A stretch of 64,000 nt of DNA, taken from Chrysoperla carnea. Lineage: Eukaryota; Arthropoda; Insecta; Neuroptera; Chrysopidae. The notes below the pieces were generated by a model. The model ran no database searches, was not told the DNA's origin, and saw nothing but the letters and a program-made list of their open reading frames with translations. Location: contig NC_058341.1 of NCBI RefSeq assembly GCF_905475395.1, forward strand, positions 33,743,501-33,807,500, read 5' to 3'. Shown here in pieces: positions 48,801 through 62,600 of this stretch (position 1 is the first letter of the stretch; each line of letters starts with the position of its first letter). A program made the position numbers and the translations under genes.

Positions 48801-50364
48801 ACCAATTTTCTAGAACAATATGGGGAATTTTAGTGTTGTTTGATATAATAAACATGTAATCATATGATGTAGGTTTTTAAATATTATTTTGTGTAAAACA
48901 CACACACATACTGCCATAGCAAACGAATCCATATAATCTTAGGACAATAGAATTTTATGTTTAGTTATTTTTTTGTTTTTAAATATAAATAAATATCCAC
49001 TTAAAAGTTTATATAATAAAAAAAAGTGCTCATATATTATTATAGACTGTATACTATTTAAAATATATGTAATCTGGATGAGGCTCCAATGTGCGATGTA
49101 TGGCGATTCGATATCGAAGTCAACGAAGAAGTAGAAAGTATGCATAGAAGTATGCATAATTTTTAGCTTAAAAGAGCAAAGTTGATTAACCAAATCAAGA
49201 CGAGAAAGAAAACTATATAAGTGCCGTCATTTAGCCCATTGATTGAGTCAACAAGTGAAAAATAGAAACAACTACGGGTGATTTATTTTTTCACGTTTAG
49301 ATCTCTAAAAGTAGCACTGTTTCACTGCAAAAACTAACGACACCTTCAGCTGCCTCCCCTGCAAACTTCAAACCTCCTGAATCCTGAATTCATCTTTAAA
49401 GGGCCTTATAGACGTATAAAATATTTTGGGGAAAATCAGAAAATACAACATGAATTACCAAAGTAAGATGAATATAATATTACTCTGTGGTTTTAATTAC
49501 AACATTCAAATTGCGAATTTTGTGAAAACTTGAATTTTTAAACCCAGCCTTAAAAATTATAGTTTCTTGCGAGAACACAATTCATTTAACTTTTTCTTAA
49601 ACTTTGTTCTATCTGTCATATTTTAAAAAAAAGTAAAATTCGACCTGCTTAAAATATTATTTTTAGAGATGATAGATTAGGCTAGGCTCGGTTATATTGG
49701 CTGTCCATAAAGGACAGCTACACTTAGGCTATAAAGTCCATTAAAGCCATGATTGTACATAGAAAAATTATTGAGAATATCAGTGCATCACGTGATTACA
49801 TTGATTGTAAAACGTCAGATGATGACATTTCCTGATGTTACAAATTTTCGCTTTTCTCTATAAGCTAAGCCTAAAAAGCATATCCGTTTTCTTTAGAATA
49901 CGGTAACATTTTTGAGGTTTATGCTTGGCTATTATAATAAAAATTAATTTTCTATTTTTCGAACCTTCAATTTTGTCAGCTATGTCACTAATAAATTCTT
50001 TGATAAGACTGAGGTACCATGGTATTATTTCCAAATTTCTCCTCGTTTGTATCAACAATAGAACACTGAGGCAGAATATATTAAATGAGGCACCGAAAAG
50101 CATCTCTATCTTACCTTCTATCTTCTCCATTCTTCTACCAAAAATTAATATGTTTGTAATAGTTCAGTTATTTTCTCTATGTGAATTTTTGGCATCGATC
50201 GTAGGCTATAAATAGTTAGACTTAGACAATTTTACCAATTGTTGATTGCAAATCTGTACACTTGTTATAATAAAATTCGATAATTTCTCAACGTGTTTTC
50301 CGATTATTTTAAAATATTTTAATAATCATGTAGATGTGTCTACATATAATATTTATATACATAG

Positions 50365-50365
<1 letters not shown>

Positions 50366-50406
<41 letters not shown>
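50366..50406. repeat. GT microsatellite
   Basis: About 20 uninterrupted GT units. Such tracts are length-polymorphic. It gives rise to a spurious Cys-Val repeat open frame on the plus strand. Confidence 0.95.
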
Positions 50407-50407
<1 letters not shown>

Positions 50408-53400
50408 TACATTACATTATTCAATTGTTTATTTAAGTTATCATTGTTTTGTGCAGTATTGAAGGCGTGGTATATAAATATTGTTTTATTTTCTTTTTTT
50501 TTTTAAAGTTTTTCAATTCAGAATATTGTTATTATTTTAATATTTACACATATAATATTATATTTATTAAATAGTTACAATGTAATTAAATTGAAATCAT
50601 TTGTATGAGTATATGTTCTTATTTTATATTATGAGGCGTGTTTTGTGGCTGTACTTTTAGAATAATAATATTTTGTTAAATTATAATGTACAGAGTATTG
50701 ACATTCAAAGGTGTACTGTGCCATTTTTTTTATAAATATTTAATTATAAATTTGAATATAATTAAATATGACTTGTAAGTATATTAATTGTGACAGTTGT
50801 TTCAAAATGAGCGCAGATTTCAAACTGAGTTCTTTTAGGTTCGAGTTTCTAAACGAAATGAAATTACAAATAAAATGGAAACAAGTTTTTTATTGAAAAT
50901 ACATTTCTGTAAGAAAAATAACGTTTCTCAAATGTCGATGACTTTTATTGGACCAAAACTCTATTGAATATAGATTCAAAAAAGTAAGAAAATGAGCTTT
51001 ATAAAAGCGTTGATTAAAAAATTATAGTTAATTTTTACGAAAGTTAAAATTCATCGTTATGCTATTAAATAGGCACGCAGATACTTAAAATTTATGGAAA
51101 AAGCGCCGATCTCGTTAGTTAATTATATATATTCCCGGAATTCCTTTATGACACAAATGGTACCATATTCTTCTGTTAAATCTGATTTGAAATATCCCAT
51201 TAAATTCACACATACATGCCTAGATCTTTAAAATTACGCATCGGATCTTGATGCAGTATTTTCTAATAAATAGAGCGATTTAAGAGGAAGGTTTTTATGC
51301 ATAATAAATGTACAAAAAAGTAGAGTAAGGGGTTGAAATAGGGTTGAAAAGGCATGTGCTTCAAAAACCTAAAAAGTTGTTCATCGATTAAGCTAAAATA
51401 TTGACAAGATATACAACCAGCTTCAAGGATTGTTTTTATCTATTTTTAACCTTCCAGGGGGGTGGATAGGTGGATCGAGAGAGTGGGGATAAATAATCGA
51501 ATAGTTTCAAATATACCCAGGCGGGATATCAATTGAAAGAGCATGACGTGTACATTACCAAAACTGCAACCCCTAAGCAAGTGGAGCTTTTCCCCAGTAT
51601 AGCAGGTAGTTCACAGCTAGTTAGTAAATAAAAGCGTGTTACACATCATTCAGAGGAAATTAAGTTCATTTCTATACAAAACCATTAAATTACGTCTAAT
51701 TGCCACAATTATTAATATTTCACAATTAATTGTCTCACAACATAAATGTTAGATGGCTCGGCGGAAATAAATCTAAGTTTCTGTCAACATAAGCCAAAAT
51801 TAAGAGAAAAATTTCTATATTCCTCACATCTAAGGATATTTATATATGTCCTATGTACAACATTCACAATTTATGCGCGAATAGTCGTGGTTTTTTTCTG
51901 ATCGTTTTTGATTCGGTGAAGAAAACCTTTTTATAATTATTATATCAGAATATTAGATAATCTTTATATGATAGGTGATTAATTAAAACCTTATTCATCG
52001 GTAATAAATGATTCTTATTAAAATTTTATATTAATTCCTCATCATATAAGAAACAATGCTTTGTGCTAACAAAAAAGCAGTATAAAATGTATAAAAAGCA
52101 TTTATAAAAAAATTTGAATAATTTATGAGAATTAAATGACAATGTGTACATACATTTATGACTTTTAGCATAAAGGTTATTAATGAACTTAATGATGTGT
52201 GTGGCTATTATTCGTTAAGTACTTATGTGTATATTATGAGTGTTTTACACTTAGATTATTATCGAAACATAAAAATATAGTAAGAACGCCACATAACCTC
52301 TATATATAGACTTAAAATCTGCATGAAAGTTTGTTTGGTCAATCATATGTTTTTGATGTAGCTTTCTTTCTCCACTTCCTCCTAGTTTTTCTTTTCTATC
52401 TTCTAATCCATAGAAGATGGAGCAAATATAAAAAATGTATCCATTCATTCAACATATGCTATTCACAACATGTTAAAATTCTAATTTTTAATGAATAATT
52501 TCATGAAAGCTCTTCGTCAGATTTTTTTCAAAATGCTTTATCTGCTTCAATTTCTCTATGATTAGACACCTTTTATGAGAAGAATTTACAATCATAATAT
52601 AAGAGCCTGCTTATAGGGACTAAAATATTCTGCAAACTTTATCGTTTGTTAGACATTGGGCTATGTAAGAGAGTTATGTGAACTATGCAACTTAAACAAA
52701 GATTTTTCTACTGGACAGGCATAAACTCTGATTAATCTGGTATCGAAATAACGATTCGGAATTTTGTAAGAAACTTATATGAGAGAAAAAACACTTAATG
52801 GTTCTTGAGATGAAAAATATCATATCAAATTAGGATAAGAATGTCATCTAAGCACTGGCATTTTCACTTTTGAGTCAACAATTGATGATTTGAATTTGTT
52901 CAAAATCCAAATAAAAGACTTGTATTAAAAAAATCACATTCACATCGGAATTTTCTGGTCTAACAATAGAATCATCAGATGGACTTTAGATTACAAGAAA
53001 AATTTAGTTAATTTAGCAAAAATTTTGTTAGTATTAAATATTCTCTTTGTAAAATATTTACTAGTCTAGTCATAAGTTCTCTAGCTTAAAATATTTTTGC
53101 CTTCCATGTTTATAATTACATTTACGAGATAATTATGCAAATTCACTGTTTTTTTTTCTTTGCAAAAATCTTTCAAATATGTAAAATAGAATTTAATATT
53201 AACTATATAACGTTTTTTTTTCAAGTATTTTAAGTACATTAAGTACCAAGTATTTTGTTGAAGCATGTAGGAAGCAATTTACCAAGCCATTAATGTTTTT
53301 TTTTCTGTGGATACATGTTATAAAAAGTTATTAAAATGTTAATAAAGTTATTTTGTTAATCATAAACTTCAATGCGATTGTATTCATAGATTTTGTATAA

Positions 53401-54364
53401 CATAAAATTTTTGGTTTGTGTCATAAAAAAGTTTTGAAAATGTTTGAGTAAAGCATCAATAAAATCAGAAGATTTTAAGAAATTTAAACTATTTCTATAA
53501 ATATGTAGGTTTAAATACATGAAACAAGAATATTTATGTATATTATTCAATCGTTATAATAAATGAAATACTTTATGAACCAAAAAATAAAATTCATTAA
53601 TCATCCAAAAACTGATTTGAAACAAACAAACAAAACCAAAAATAGAAAAAGAATCCATTGACATTCAAAAAGAAACAATATATTAACAATATTTTAAACA
53701 AAAGTTAAATATTTGTTTAAATAATAGAATATTTACAATAATAATTAAGTAATCTTAATGTGTGCCCTTCAGATTCAGTACAAATTTTTTTTTGTGGATA
53801 TAATATACTTTGGAGGTTAGTTAAAATGTGATTTGTGAATTCACTAAATGATAATACAAAATACAAAAAAAAAAAAGAAACACTTTATTTGAAATATGCC
53901 GCCCCCTTTTTTTCAACTTGTTTTATTTTTTACGCAACTAACCCTAATATATGATTAATGAAACCCCCCTTTGTGTTACCTATAAAAACCTAAATGTCAC
54001 ATCAGGTGGGCTATCAAAGAAAAAAAAAGTTTTTTAAACACTGTGTCCACTGTTTTTCATATGCACGTTTTTATTGTTTCATCTTCCATTTATTTCTCTG
54101 TTCGGATGTTAAAATCTGTCATTGCGTTTTTTTTTGTTGGTCTCTTTATATAATGATTCATTTTTCATATTTTTTTGTGTTTGGGTATTGTCAGGTTTTC
54201 GGTGCCTTTTTAATATATTTAATACTTAAAATATAACGCTATATATATAATTTTTTTTTCGTATAAAATATGAATTTAATAATATTTTGAAGAAAAATAA
54301 ACACCATTTGAAATATGATTTATCCAAAATCATTTTTTGATCGTTTTTATATATAATAGTACTA

Positions 54365-54530
54365 CAGTAGAGTCTTAGTAATCTTACATTCGATAATCAA
54401 AACGTTGAGTAATCTGAAGTCTTTTCATCTATCCATACTACATCGCTCCCTAGGCTCATCGATCGCTCCTTATAACTGTATTTTTCTATAAAGTCCGGGC
54501 AATCCGAACAACTCCAATAATCCACCCCCC
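54365..54530. mobile_element. pogo/Tigger-like DNA transposon end remnant
   Basis: CAGTAGAGTCTTAGTAATCT followed by TTCGATAATCAAAACG, and later GGGCAATCCGAACAACTCCA then ATAATCC, resembles the terminal repeats of pogo/Tigger elements (CAGTAGARTCTCGATAATCC-type, with repeated 'gataatccgaac' words). No transposase frame follows. It is decayed. Confidence 0.4.
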
Positions 54531-56487
54531 TTTATGCTCGTGGTTTAAGCAATATAAGTTAAAGCGTCTAAGATTTATAGTAACTATTTTTACTGATAAT
54601 ATATTTTTACTGATTTTATAGGATTCATTAAAACTAATGTATATGTAGTGAATGTGAATTTCAAATTTGCAATTTTCTGCAACATTTTGGGTTTTTGTTT
54701 GTTAGACGAGTGTTGAACAAACAGTTGAAAAACAACAGTTATTTGTTAATTTTTAGTTTCATGAACGTGTAGTTAAAAAATTTTCGCGTAACTATCCGCA
54801 TAATAAAGCCTCGAAATTATTCTAGCTGTATTTATGAAGGACAATACATGATGATTTCTCCGCTCTACGACAAACACACGAGATAGGGTTCTTATTAATT
54901 ATCAAAAACGTGAAAAAGTTTTTTATCGATAAATATCAAATTTGATGAAAATTTGCTAACGCATATTCATTTAAATTTTATCCTTAAAAATGTTTTTGAA
55001 CCACTTGAAAATCTTATAAGCTTTTATTGAAATTGTTGTATATTGAAAAATGGAGTAACTTGTAATTTTAGTGGTTTTTTATTATGTCGAGCTTTACTTT
55101 CTGGAGTCGATTTTGTATCAAGTTTTTCTTAGCAAGTGATTATTATTCTTAGGACTGATTATTTTGATTTTTATATACCTATCTATGTCTAAAAATATTC
55201 TTATACTCGATTCTAGAACGTTCTATAATTATTTCTCATCATTAAGTATTATTCATTTTGGATGTAAATCAATCGAAAATTTACGTTGCTATAAGGGTTA
55301 ATTTTGAAGTCACTATTTCACAGATTTTCGACTCTAACTGCTTAATATCGTAGCATCGAAGAAAGGAGGATGCACAAATCTTATGAGAATCGACTTACGA
55401 CACACAAATCTTATGAGAAGCATTGTAATATCGCCAACCAGGCTTGACGCCCATACTACATGGACTCGTTTGCCATAACTCAATGGTCTAATCAGTATGG
55501 CGTTCATACCGATACTGACATAGTGATATTCACAAAAAATTGTTTAACGTGTACTAATTGCTAACTTTAAAATATCGTCAACCAGTGCTTAAGTAAGAAG
55601 AAAAATATTTTAATGACAAAAATGCTTAGCTGTTATCTATATCAAAAATTTAGATAATTTAGCTGGGAGCCACTTCCCATAAAGTTTGTTATCCCATGAA
55701 GTCGTTTTTGCAAAATATCAAAATATTATTTAGCGAAATTTGCAAAAAATCTGAGATAAAAACTAATAGAGCCTCTATATTCAAATCATTAAAGACTTTG
55801 TTAAGTCTGTTTTCACACTAGATATTATACAAAAAAATATTAAAAAATATGAGATGTAATATAAACAACTATATACCTCTAATAGTCATCATAATAATAA
55901 TCAACTATATAATTTGTAGTTTGTTTTTGGCCGCAAGGGTTCCTACCTTGCTCCGCATTCCATTGGCCATTATCATAAATTTAGTGTGTTCCCACACTCA
56001 CAATAATTAGGTGTAGAAGTTTATAGTTTTAAAAATAATACACTTTGCTTGCACAAGCCATAGATATATATTATATAGATATTATTATTATCCACACACT
56101 AATCTGATATATTAACTAAATCTTAATGCTTGTCTGTTTAAGGTAGAATGTCCGTAAACAAACTTTTTTACAGAATCAAATCAAATTTTGAATAGTTGTT
56201 AAGAATCGTGTCTCCCTGAGAATTGCTAAATTCATAAATTTTTGACCGTCAATTAAAAAAGATGTTTGGTATCAAAGTTTAAAGTTTTTACATGGGTTTA
56301 ATGTACCAGTTGACAAAAATTGACTCATTTTAAAGCATATTTAAAACTTTTCAACAGACCTTGTTCAAAAACAACTTAATAATATTTTTATTTATGGGGA
56401 ATTTTTGGGTACCGTCTTGTAAAAAAAAATAAATACAAAAAACAATTTTTAAATATGTAGCTTTGTGTGTATAATTTGTACATATTT

Positions 56488-56637
56488 GCAGTCCCTATGC
56501 TTACTGAACATCGGGATCAAGTCAGCTTTTTCTTGCTCTACGCGATATTTCCGTCCTCGTTGAGCTGGCCTTAAGACATCTGCGTTATTATTTGGCATAT
56601 GTGCCTTCCTAGTCAGACTCCCCATTTGGCAATGTCC
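56488..56637 (-). pseudogene. Decayed 28S rRNA fragment
   Basis: On the minus strand about 150 bases follow a conserved 28S segment. Recognisable words, in order, are GCCAAATGGGGAGTCTGACT, AATAACGCAGATGTCTTAAG, GCCAGCTCAACGAGGACGGA, CGCGTAGAGCAAG and AAGCTGACTTGATCCCGATG, then TTCAGTA. Functional 28S reads GGGGAGTTTGACTGGGGCGG and GTAACGCAGGTGTCCTAAGG here, so several universally conserved bases are changed. Nothing of the rest of the rRNA is adjacent. It is an isolated nuclear pseudogene piece. Confidence 0.85.
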
Positions 56638-59600
56638 TAATACATAAGATATATAAGTATTATGTATAGTTACACGTCTGTTATCACAAATAGTATACGA
56701 CTACATGAGCATGTTTTATAAACATATGAATATAACGTACATTATACCTTAAGCAAAACATTTTTTTAAATTCTTTAATGGACGCCTACACTATTTTTAT
56801 TGTTTTAAAATTTCTAAATTAATTTTTTTGTGCTTAATAATTTTTGCATTGTATTTAATTGACTATTATTTTTATGGAATTTATGATTAATTATATTTGT
56901 CACGTAATGACCTAATTTGGAGAATACAGTAATAAAGAGTGTCTCAAATTTGACTCAATTTTTAAATTATCCATTGCTATTTGTATTGTTGACACAGATA
57001 ATTAACGAGATATGACATCAGACAGCATTTGTATTTTACGATTAACTTAACTAAAGTGCAATCCGAAAGCAAATTTTGTTTTCGATGTTGAAAATCTGTG
57101 CAATTTTTGTGATCGAAAGAGTGATGCAACTCCACCAGCTGTTAAAAGTTAATAAAATTTACTTTTGGAACACTAATTCCACCGCGTTTTTGGAAAATAG
57201 TTTTTAGAAAACAGTTTTAGGAAGTTTTTGGAAAAACTATTCATATACGTCAGCAAAACAATACTTCAATACACTTTTTTGAGAAGGAAATTTTAAACCG
57301 AAAACCTTTGGAAGGTCTTATATTTGATAGTCGGTTGAAGTCTATCTACAGTTTAATGCTTTTTAAGCAAATTTTACTAGAATTTTAACTAACATAAAAG
57401 GCACAGGAAAACAACCAAATTTTTTAAAATAATTCTACTTAATGGGATATGATAAATTGATGGTAAATTCTCATTGCCTTAGTTCCCTGTTATTCTTGCC
57501 GTTTTAAAGGTTATATTGATTGTCGTTGGGACTTTTAATGAATAAAATTAGTAGATTTTATATAGGGTCAGATTTTTAGGCACTACATTTTAAAATTCAA
57601 TTCCTACCTGCCGAAAATACTGAGTAGATTGTTAATCCGCCCAAAGTGCGTTATGGACGGCTTTATTTTGTACGGCTTTTGCTTTATGTATTTTTTCGGA
57701 ATTTGTTTTTTCAAAACTAATTATTTATCAATTATTACGATAGAAGGCTTAAACTGAGTTTTCGTAAGCATTGAATAAATGTGAAGGATGTTAAGTTACC
57801 ATAGTAGCTTACCATAATACTGCTCAAATATATGAGAGAACTGTCTGATAAAAAAGTAGCTTAGACCTTTTTAATGGTCTAAGCAGTTCATAGAGCTTTG
57901 CTGTTTTTTAAGATTTAAGTTTGCTTATGACTGCCACATTGACTGCTTGACGTCATCAGTAATTTTCTCAATAATACCTACCTACTTTTAAGAATATTTT
58001 AAGATAATCGAATTCTCATATCTAGTCAAACATGAAAATAATTAAATACAAAAACAGTCTTGACCTATTCCAACAGAATCAAAATTATCAAAATGAAGAA
58101 AAAAAACTAGTAAGACAAGTAGTTAATAATAAAAAAAAAAAAACAAACGCACCATTCAATTTGAATTCATTCAACGGAAGTAATAAAAAAAAAACAAAAT
58201 TAGAACAATAATAAAAGTAAGAGTATACTAACACATAAGTAAAAAGAGTTAAAGTTAAGTAACGTGGTAGTCATTCTCAAGCTAAGTAACGTTGGCTCGG
58301 TACATGTGCATAATATGAGATGATTGGTGGTACAGTAATATCTCATTGGTGGAACACCAGTAGCTACAAACATTGGTAACCCTTTTTATTACAGGCTACT
58401 GGAATTGAACATATACAGCGAATACACAACAACGGACCTATACTAAATTCAACCGTGTTACACGTTATGATTGGCTTATAAATACAGTTTATTTTTTTAT
58501 TTTACACGCGCGCAGTGAATTGCTTTGCTTCTTGCTTGCTATATACTTTGTATACAGTGTTCACAGAGAATAGAAAGTTTTAACTACTTATTATTATATG
58601 CGATGGATGTGATGTGTTTACATTATTCGTTTACATGAGTATAGCGTAATATAAATATGGGATGGGTTTTTTTAAGTTTTTGAAAAATGTGTAATTTCTT
58701 TATTTACTTTGTGTTTTTTTAACCTCCGTATTCTAGTTATTCCTATAGAAAGTTCCCGAATTAAAAAAAAAAACCGATCGAAACCAGGGGAGATGGAACT
58801 TATATAACTTATTCCTATTCCATTAATTTTTTTCTCAAAACCCTTTGATGAGGTAAGAATTAAATAATTTTTCATCAGCCATGGAAAAGTTAACATAATT
58901 TATCTCAATAAAAACATAATTTATATCAATAGATCCAGGATTTGGGAGCTTTTAACGAAGAAAAATGGATCCACCAATAAGTAGTCTAATAACTGTAGAA
59001 TTGTGAATCGACAGTAGCCTAATAATAAAAAAAAAAACCGGTTTTTGTTTATGGAAGTCAAATCACAATACCAGAAGTTCTGTCTTTGACGTTAAAATTA
59101 AAATAGGTCAAAATGATAATGAGATATGCAGTTTTGTCTGACCTTTGTCATGTTACAGAGGTAACGATATTTATATGGGGAAAGAAAACTTGGATATCAA
59201 CATATAAGAACATTTTGAATCGTTATTTGCAGTGGATAATTTACGATGAATATTTTTCTAAATATAAAATATGCAGAAAAAACGCAATTTTGGAATTATA
59301 TATACATGTTAAATTTTTATCTTATTTGCAAATGAGCAATTTTTTCCATTTTACCAAACGGGGAATTTATAATTTAGTATTTTCTTTGTATTTTCCTTTA
59401 TTGTCAAACTCCGCCATACTCTAACTCACCAGAACAACGAAGAACAACTTTACAATGGGACTTTCAGTAAGTAATATACTAACTTTTTTGGTGGAAGCGA
59501 CTGGAAATCGTTGTAAAGGGTATGTTTGTTCATATGATAAGAGAGAGAATTTATGACATGTATTAAAGCCTAAATATATGAATTCGTACGAAAGAGTGAA

Positions 59601-62600
59601 TTGTATTACAGAGGAATATATTCTATGGTGAAATGTATTACGGAAAAGAAAATGACTTATACTATACTCTATAAGCCACATAACTTTTAATTATGACTAA
59701 CCATATAGCTTGAGACTGAGTTAAAGACATAAACTGAGTTTTAAGTAATAACTAGTTGTAAAAAAATTACTAGTTGCAAAAAGATATGTCACAACATAGT
59801 AACAAGTAAATATTCCTTATTTCAAGAAATATTTACTTATTCTAAAAACAACAACAGTCAAATAAACAAATTTCCTTAAGTTTATTTCGGGTAGGTAATT
59901 TATTTTTCGAATATAATTTGAACCTGTATATAGAAGTCACGTGATGTTTACATTCAAATATAATTTTTATTATGTATTAAAAATTATTATATTTTGAAGA
60001 ACATGTTCGCTGTAATGATGGTGGTATATGTTGAAATATTTTTATGATTGTAATTTTGTTTTTGGTTTTTTAATAATTTTTTTTTTGTAGTTTGAGTATA
60101 CATTTTATTAAAAATTATGATGAAATTTACTTGTCATAATTATAATAATTCAAGTAAACATTTTATGATTTAATTGATTATTAAAACGTAAATAAATTAT
60201 TTATATAGGCTCTTTCAGTAAGAAAATTATCTACATTTTAAAATTTTAATAAAACATTTAAGTAACTAAGATATTGAAGATATTTAAGTAACTAAGATAC
60301 AGAAACAACAAAAAAATTGAGTCCTATCAAAGGATTTATAGTTGATATTATCAAGATATCATGTTCAAAGTAAAATTTTATGTTTAAGCTTCGAAATATA
60401 GCATAATCTACTTTGAAAGAGTTAGTAATTATTAACTAATTAAATTGTCCTGAATATACGAATCTCAAAAGGAAATTAAAATTTTAGTTATCATGATATT
60501 CAAATTACCAAGTGACCTGTCATACAGGTCTGGAATATTCTACTTCCAAGTAAAGACGTCCCAAGTCATCAATCAAATGTGTAGCATACCGCATGCTCTC
60601 AATAAGAGGAAAATTCTTTAGATCTGTTGACGACGTTAGACTTAAACGTGATTGAGGGAATGTAATCAAAGCTTAGATATATAAAGTTTTTCCATGGACT
60701 TTCAAAACGAGAGAATTCTCAAAACAACCTTCGTTGCATTCAGTTAACTAGGAATTATTAACTATTGGAAAATGGTTTAAAAAAAATTGAAGATGAGCCA
60801 GATTTAACTATTATATTTGTCATTATCAAATGGAGAAATTGAACGGACATAAGACTTTTGCCTTTTCCTAATTAGTTGATCAATTGGTTTGTCCTTATGT
60901 ATAAACAAGTTTAAGAACCCATCCCTGCTCCAATGCCTTAATTATTATAAACTTTGTAAATGTCTTCAATTCTTATGAAAATTTAATTAAAATCGTATGG
61001 TTCAATAAATTCTTTGAGTAAAATTTATTAAAGGCTGCATGTAACAGAAATATGGTGGAAGCGCATAGAAGAAATTATTTAGAATATAAGAGTTTGTTAT
61101 ACTTGTGTTTTATACTTTTCTAAATACCAACTTAAAGAGAAATAATTTTTAATCGCATAAAAAAAGAGTTTTTATAACTGTCTTTTACATCTTTAAAATA
61201 AAATTATCATCTATATCTCGTATATTTCCATCTCAAGTGACATGTGATGTTAAAGTAGATTTTTTGTTGTTTAAACGATTGAGAGTTGTCAAACACAAAT
61301 TGATTAGAAGTTTTCAAACGATGAACGATTAGAAGTTGCCCCAAAAAACAAAATTATATGATCATCTATATAATCATTATCGTCTGTTAATTTTTTTTCA
61401 TCATGAAATCATCGAAAAAAAATTCCAAAAGTATAGAAAATTGATCAAAATATATGTCATGAAATAAAATTCACATAATCTTCATAAAAACACTGTAAAA
61501 ATCCCATGAGAACCTTCCAAATAAAACTTGTCTAAACCCTTGTCAATAATTATTTGAACTGTTATCAAAAAATTCTTCTAAAAACGCCATATATCACACT
61601 TTAATTTAGTTCTTATTATATGATTATATATGAATGAAGGTATATTAAGAACTTATATTTAAATAATTCTTAACATCGATTGATCCGTCGCTATGCGCTC
61701 GCTTACATGGTTTATTCAACACACATATCAGCTCTCAAGCCACATAACACGCAATGTTTGAAATAATAGCGTCGCTTGCCCGCCGGTCTATTTATATTGA
61801 TCATCGATTTATTTTACCTATATATTATGCATATGCTAATTTTAGAATTTTGTGTGATAGGTTTTGTTTGCAAATATTCATCTTATTTATTAACACGAAC
61901 GTTTTTTTTTTAAAAACTTATTTGAATAAATTATTTTGACAATTTAATTATTAAGTAATATGCAAGAGTTTAAAAATAACTTTCATTTGGTTTGTAATAA
62001 AACGAGCCATGTTTTTGGAAAAAAAGATTAAAGAATGGCTCGTCATAGTCGAAAATCCTTAACAAAGGGGATCGAAGTTTTTAATTATGAATTTGAACTC
62101 TAACGTAGACTCGATATGTTTTATTAATTGTCAGTTGAAAAAAATGGTAGCTAACCAATCATCGCAAAAAGAAAATACTGAATTCAACCATGACTTATTA
62201 CTTTTTCGAACCTATTACTTTTTCTAAAGTTTAGTATGAGAAGAACAAATCTTCAAACGCCACTATAAAATTACGTGGGCATCATAAAATTACGCCTAAT
62301 AGAGATAATTATCAATCTATACTAAAAATATATCTAAATATGGCTATATATTATGAGGTATTTAATTTTCACCTGGCGGCATTTGGATCTATTGCCACTA
62401 ATGTATTGTTTTTGTTCGGCTAAAAATTGTAAATAAATCTGCGTGACGATATATTTATACATTATTAGGAGATCGAATATTGTATCTTTAACACTAGATA
62501 CTCAAGCTAGATGAGTTTTAGGGCACTACTCAGGTAAGTCATTCCATTTTCTCTTCATTTTCAATGAAGAAAATTATGTAACGGGTATATGATTACCTGT

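Noticed and set aside
59113-59424. 103-residue plus-strand open frame
   Set aside because: AT-biased composition, no domain, no splice or neighbour context; chance open frame is most likely.
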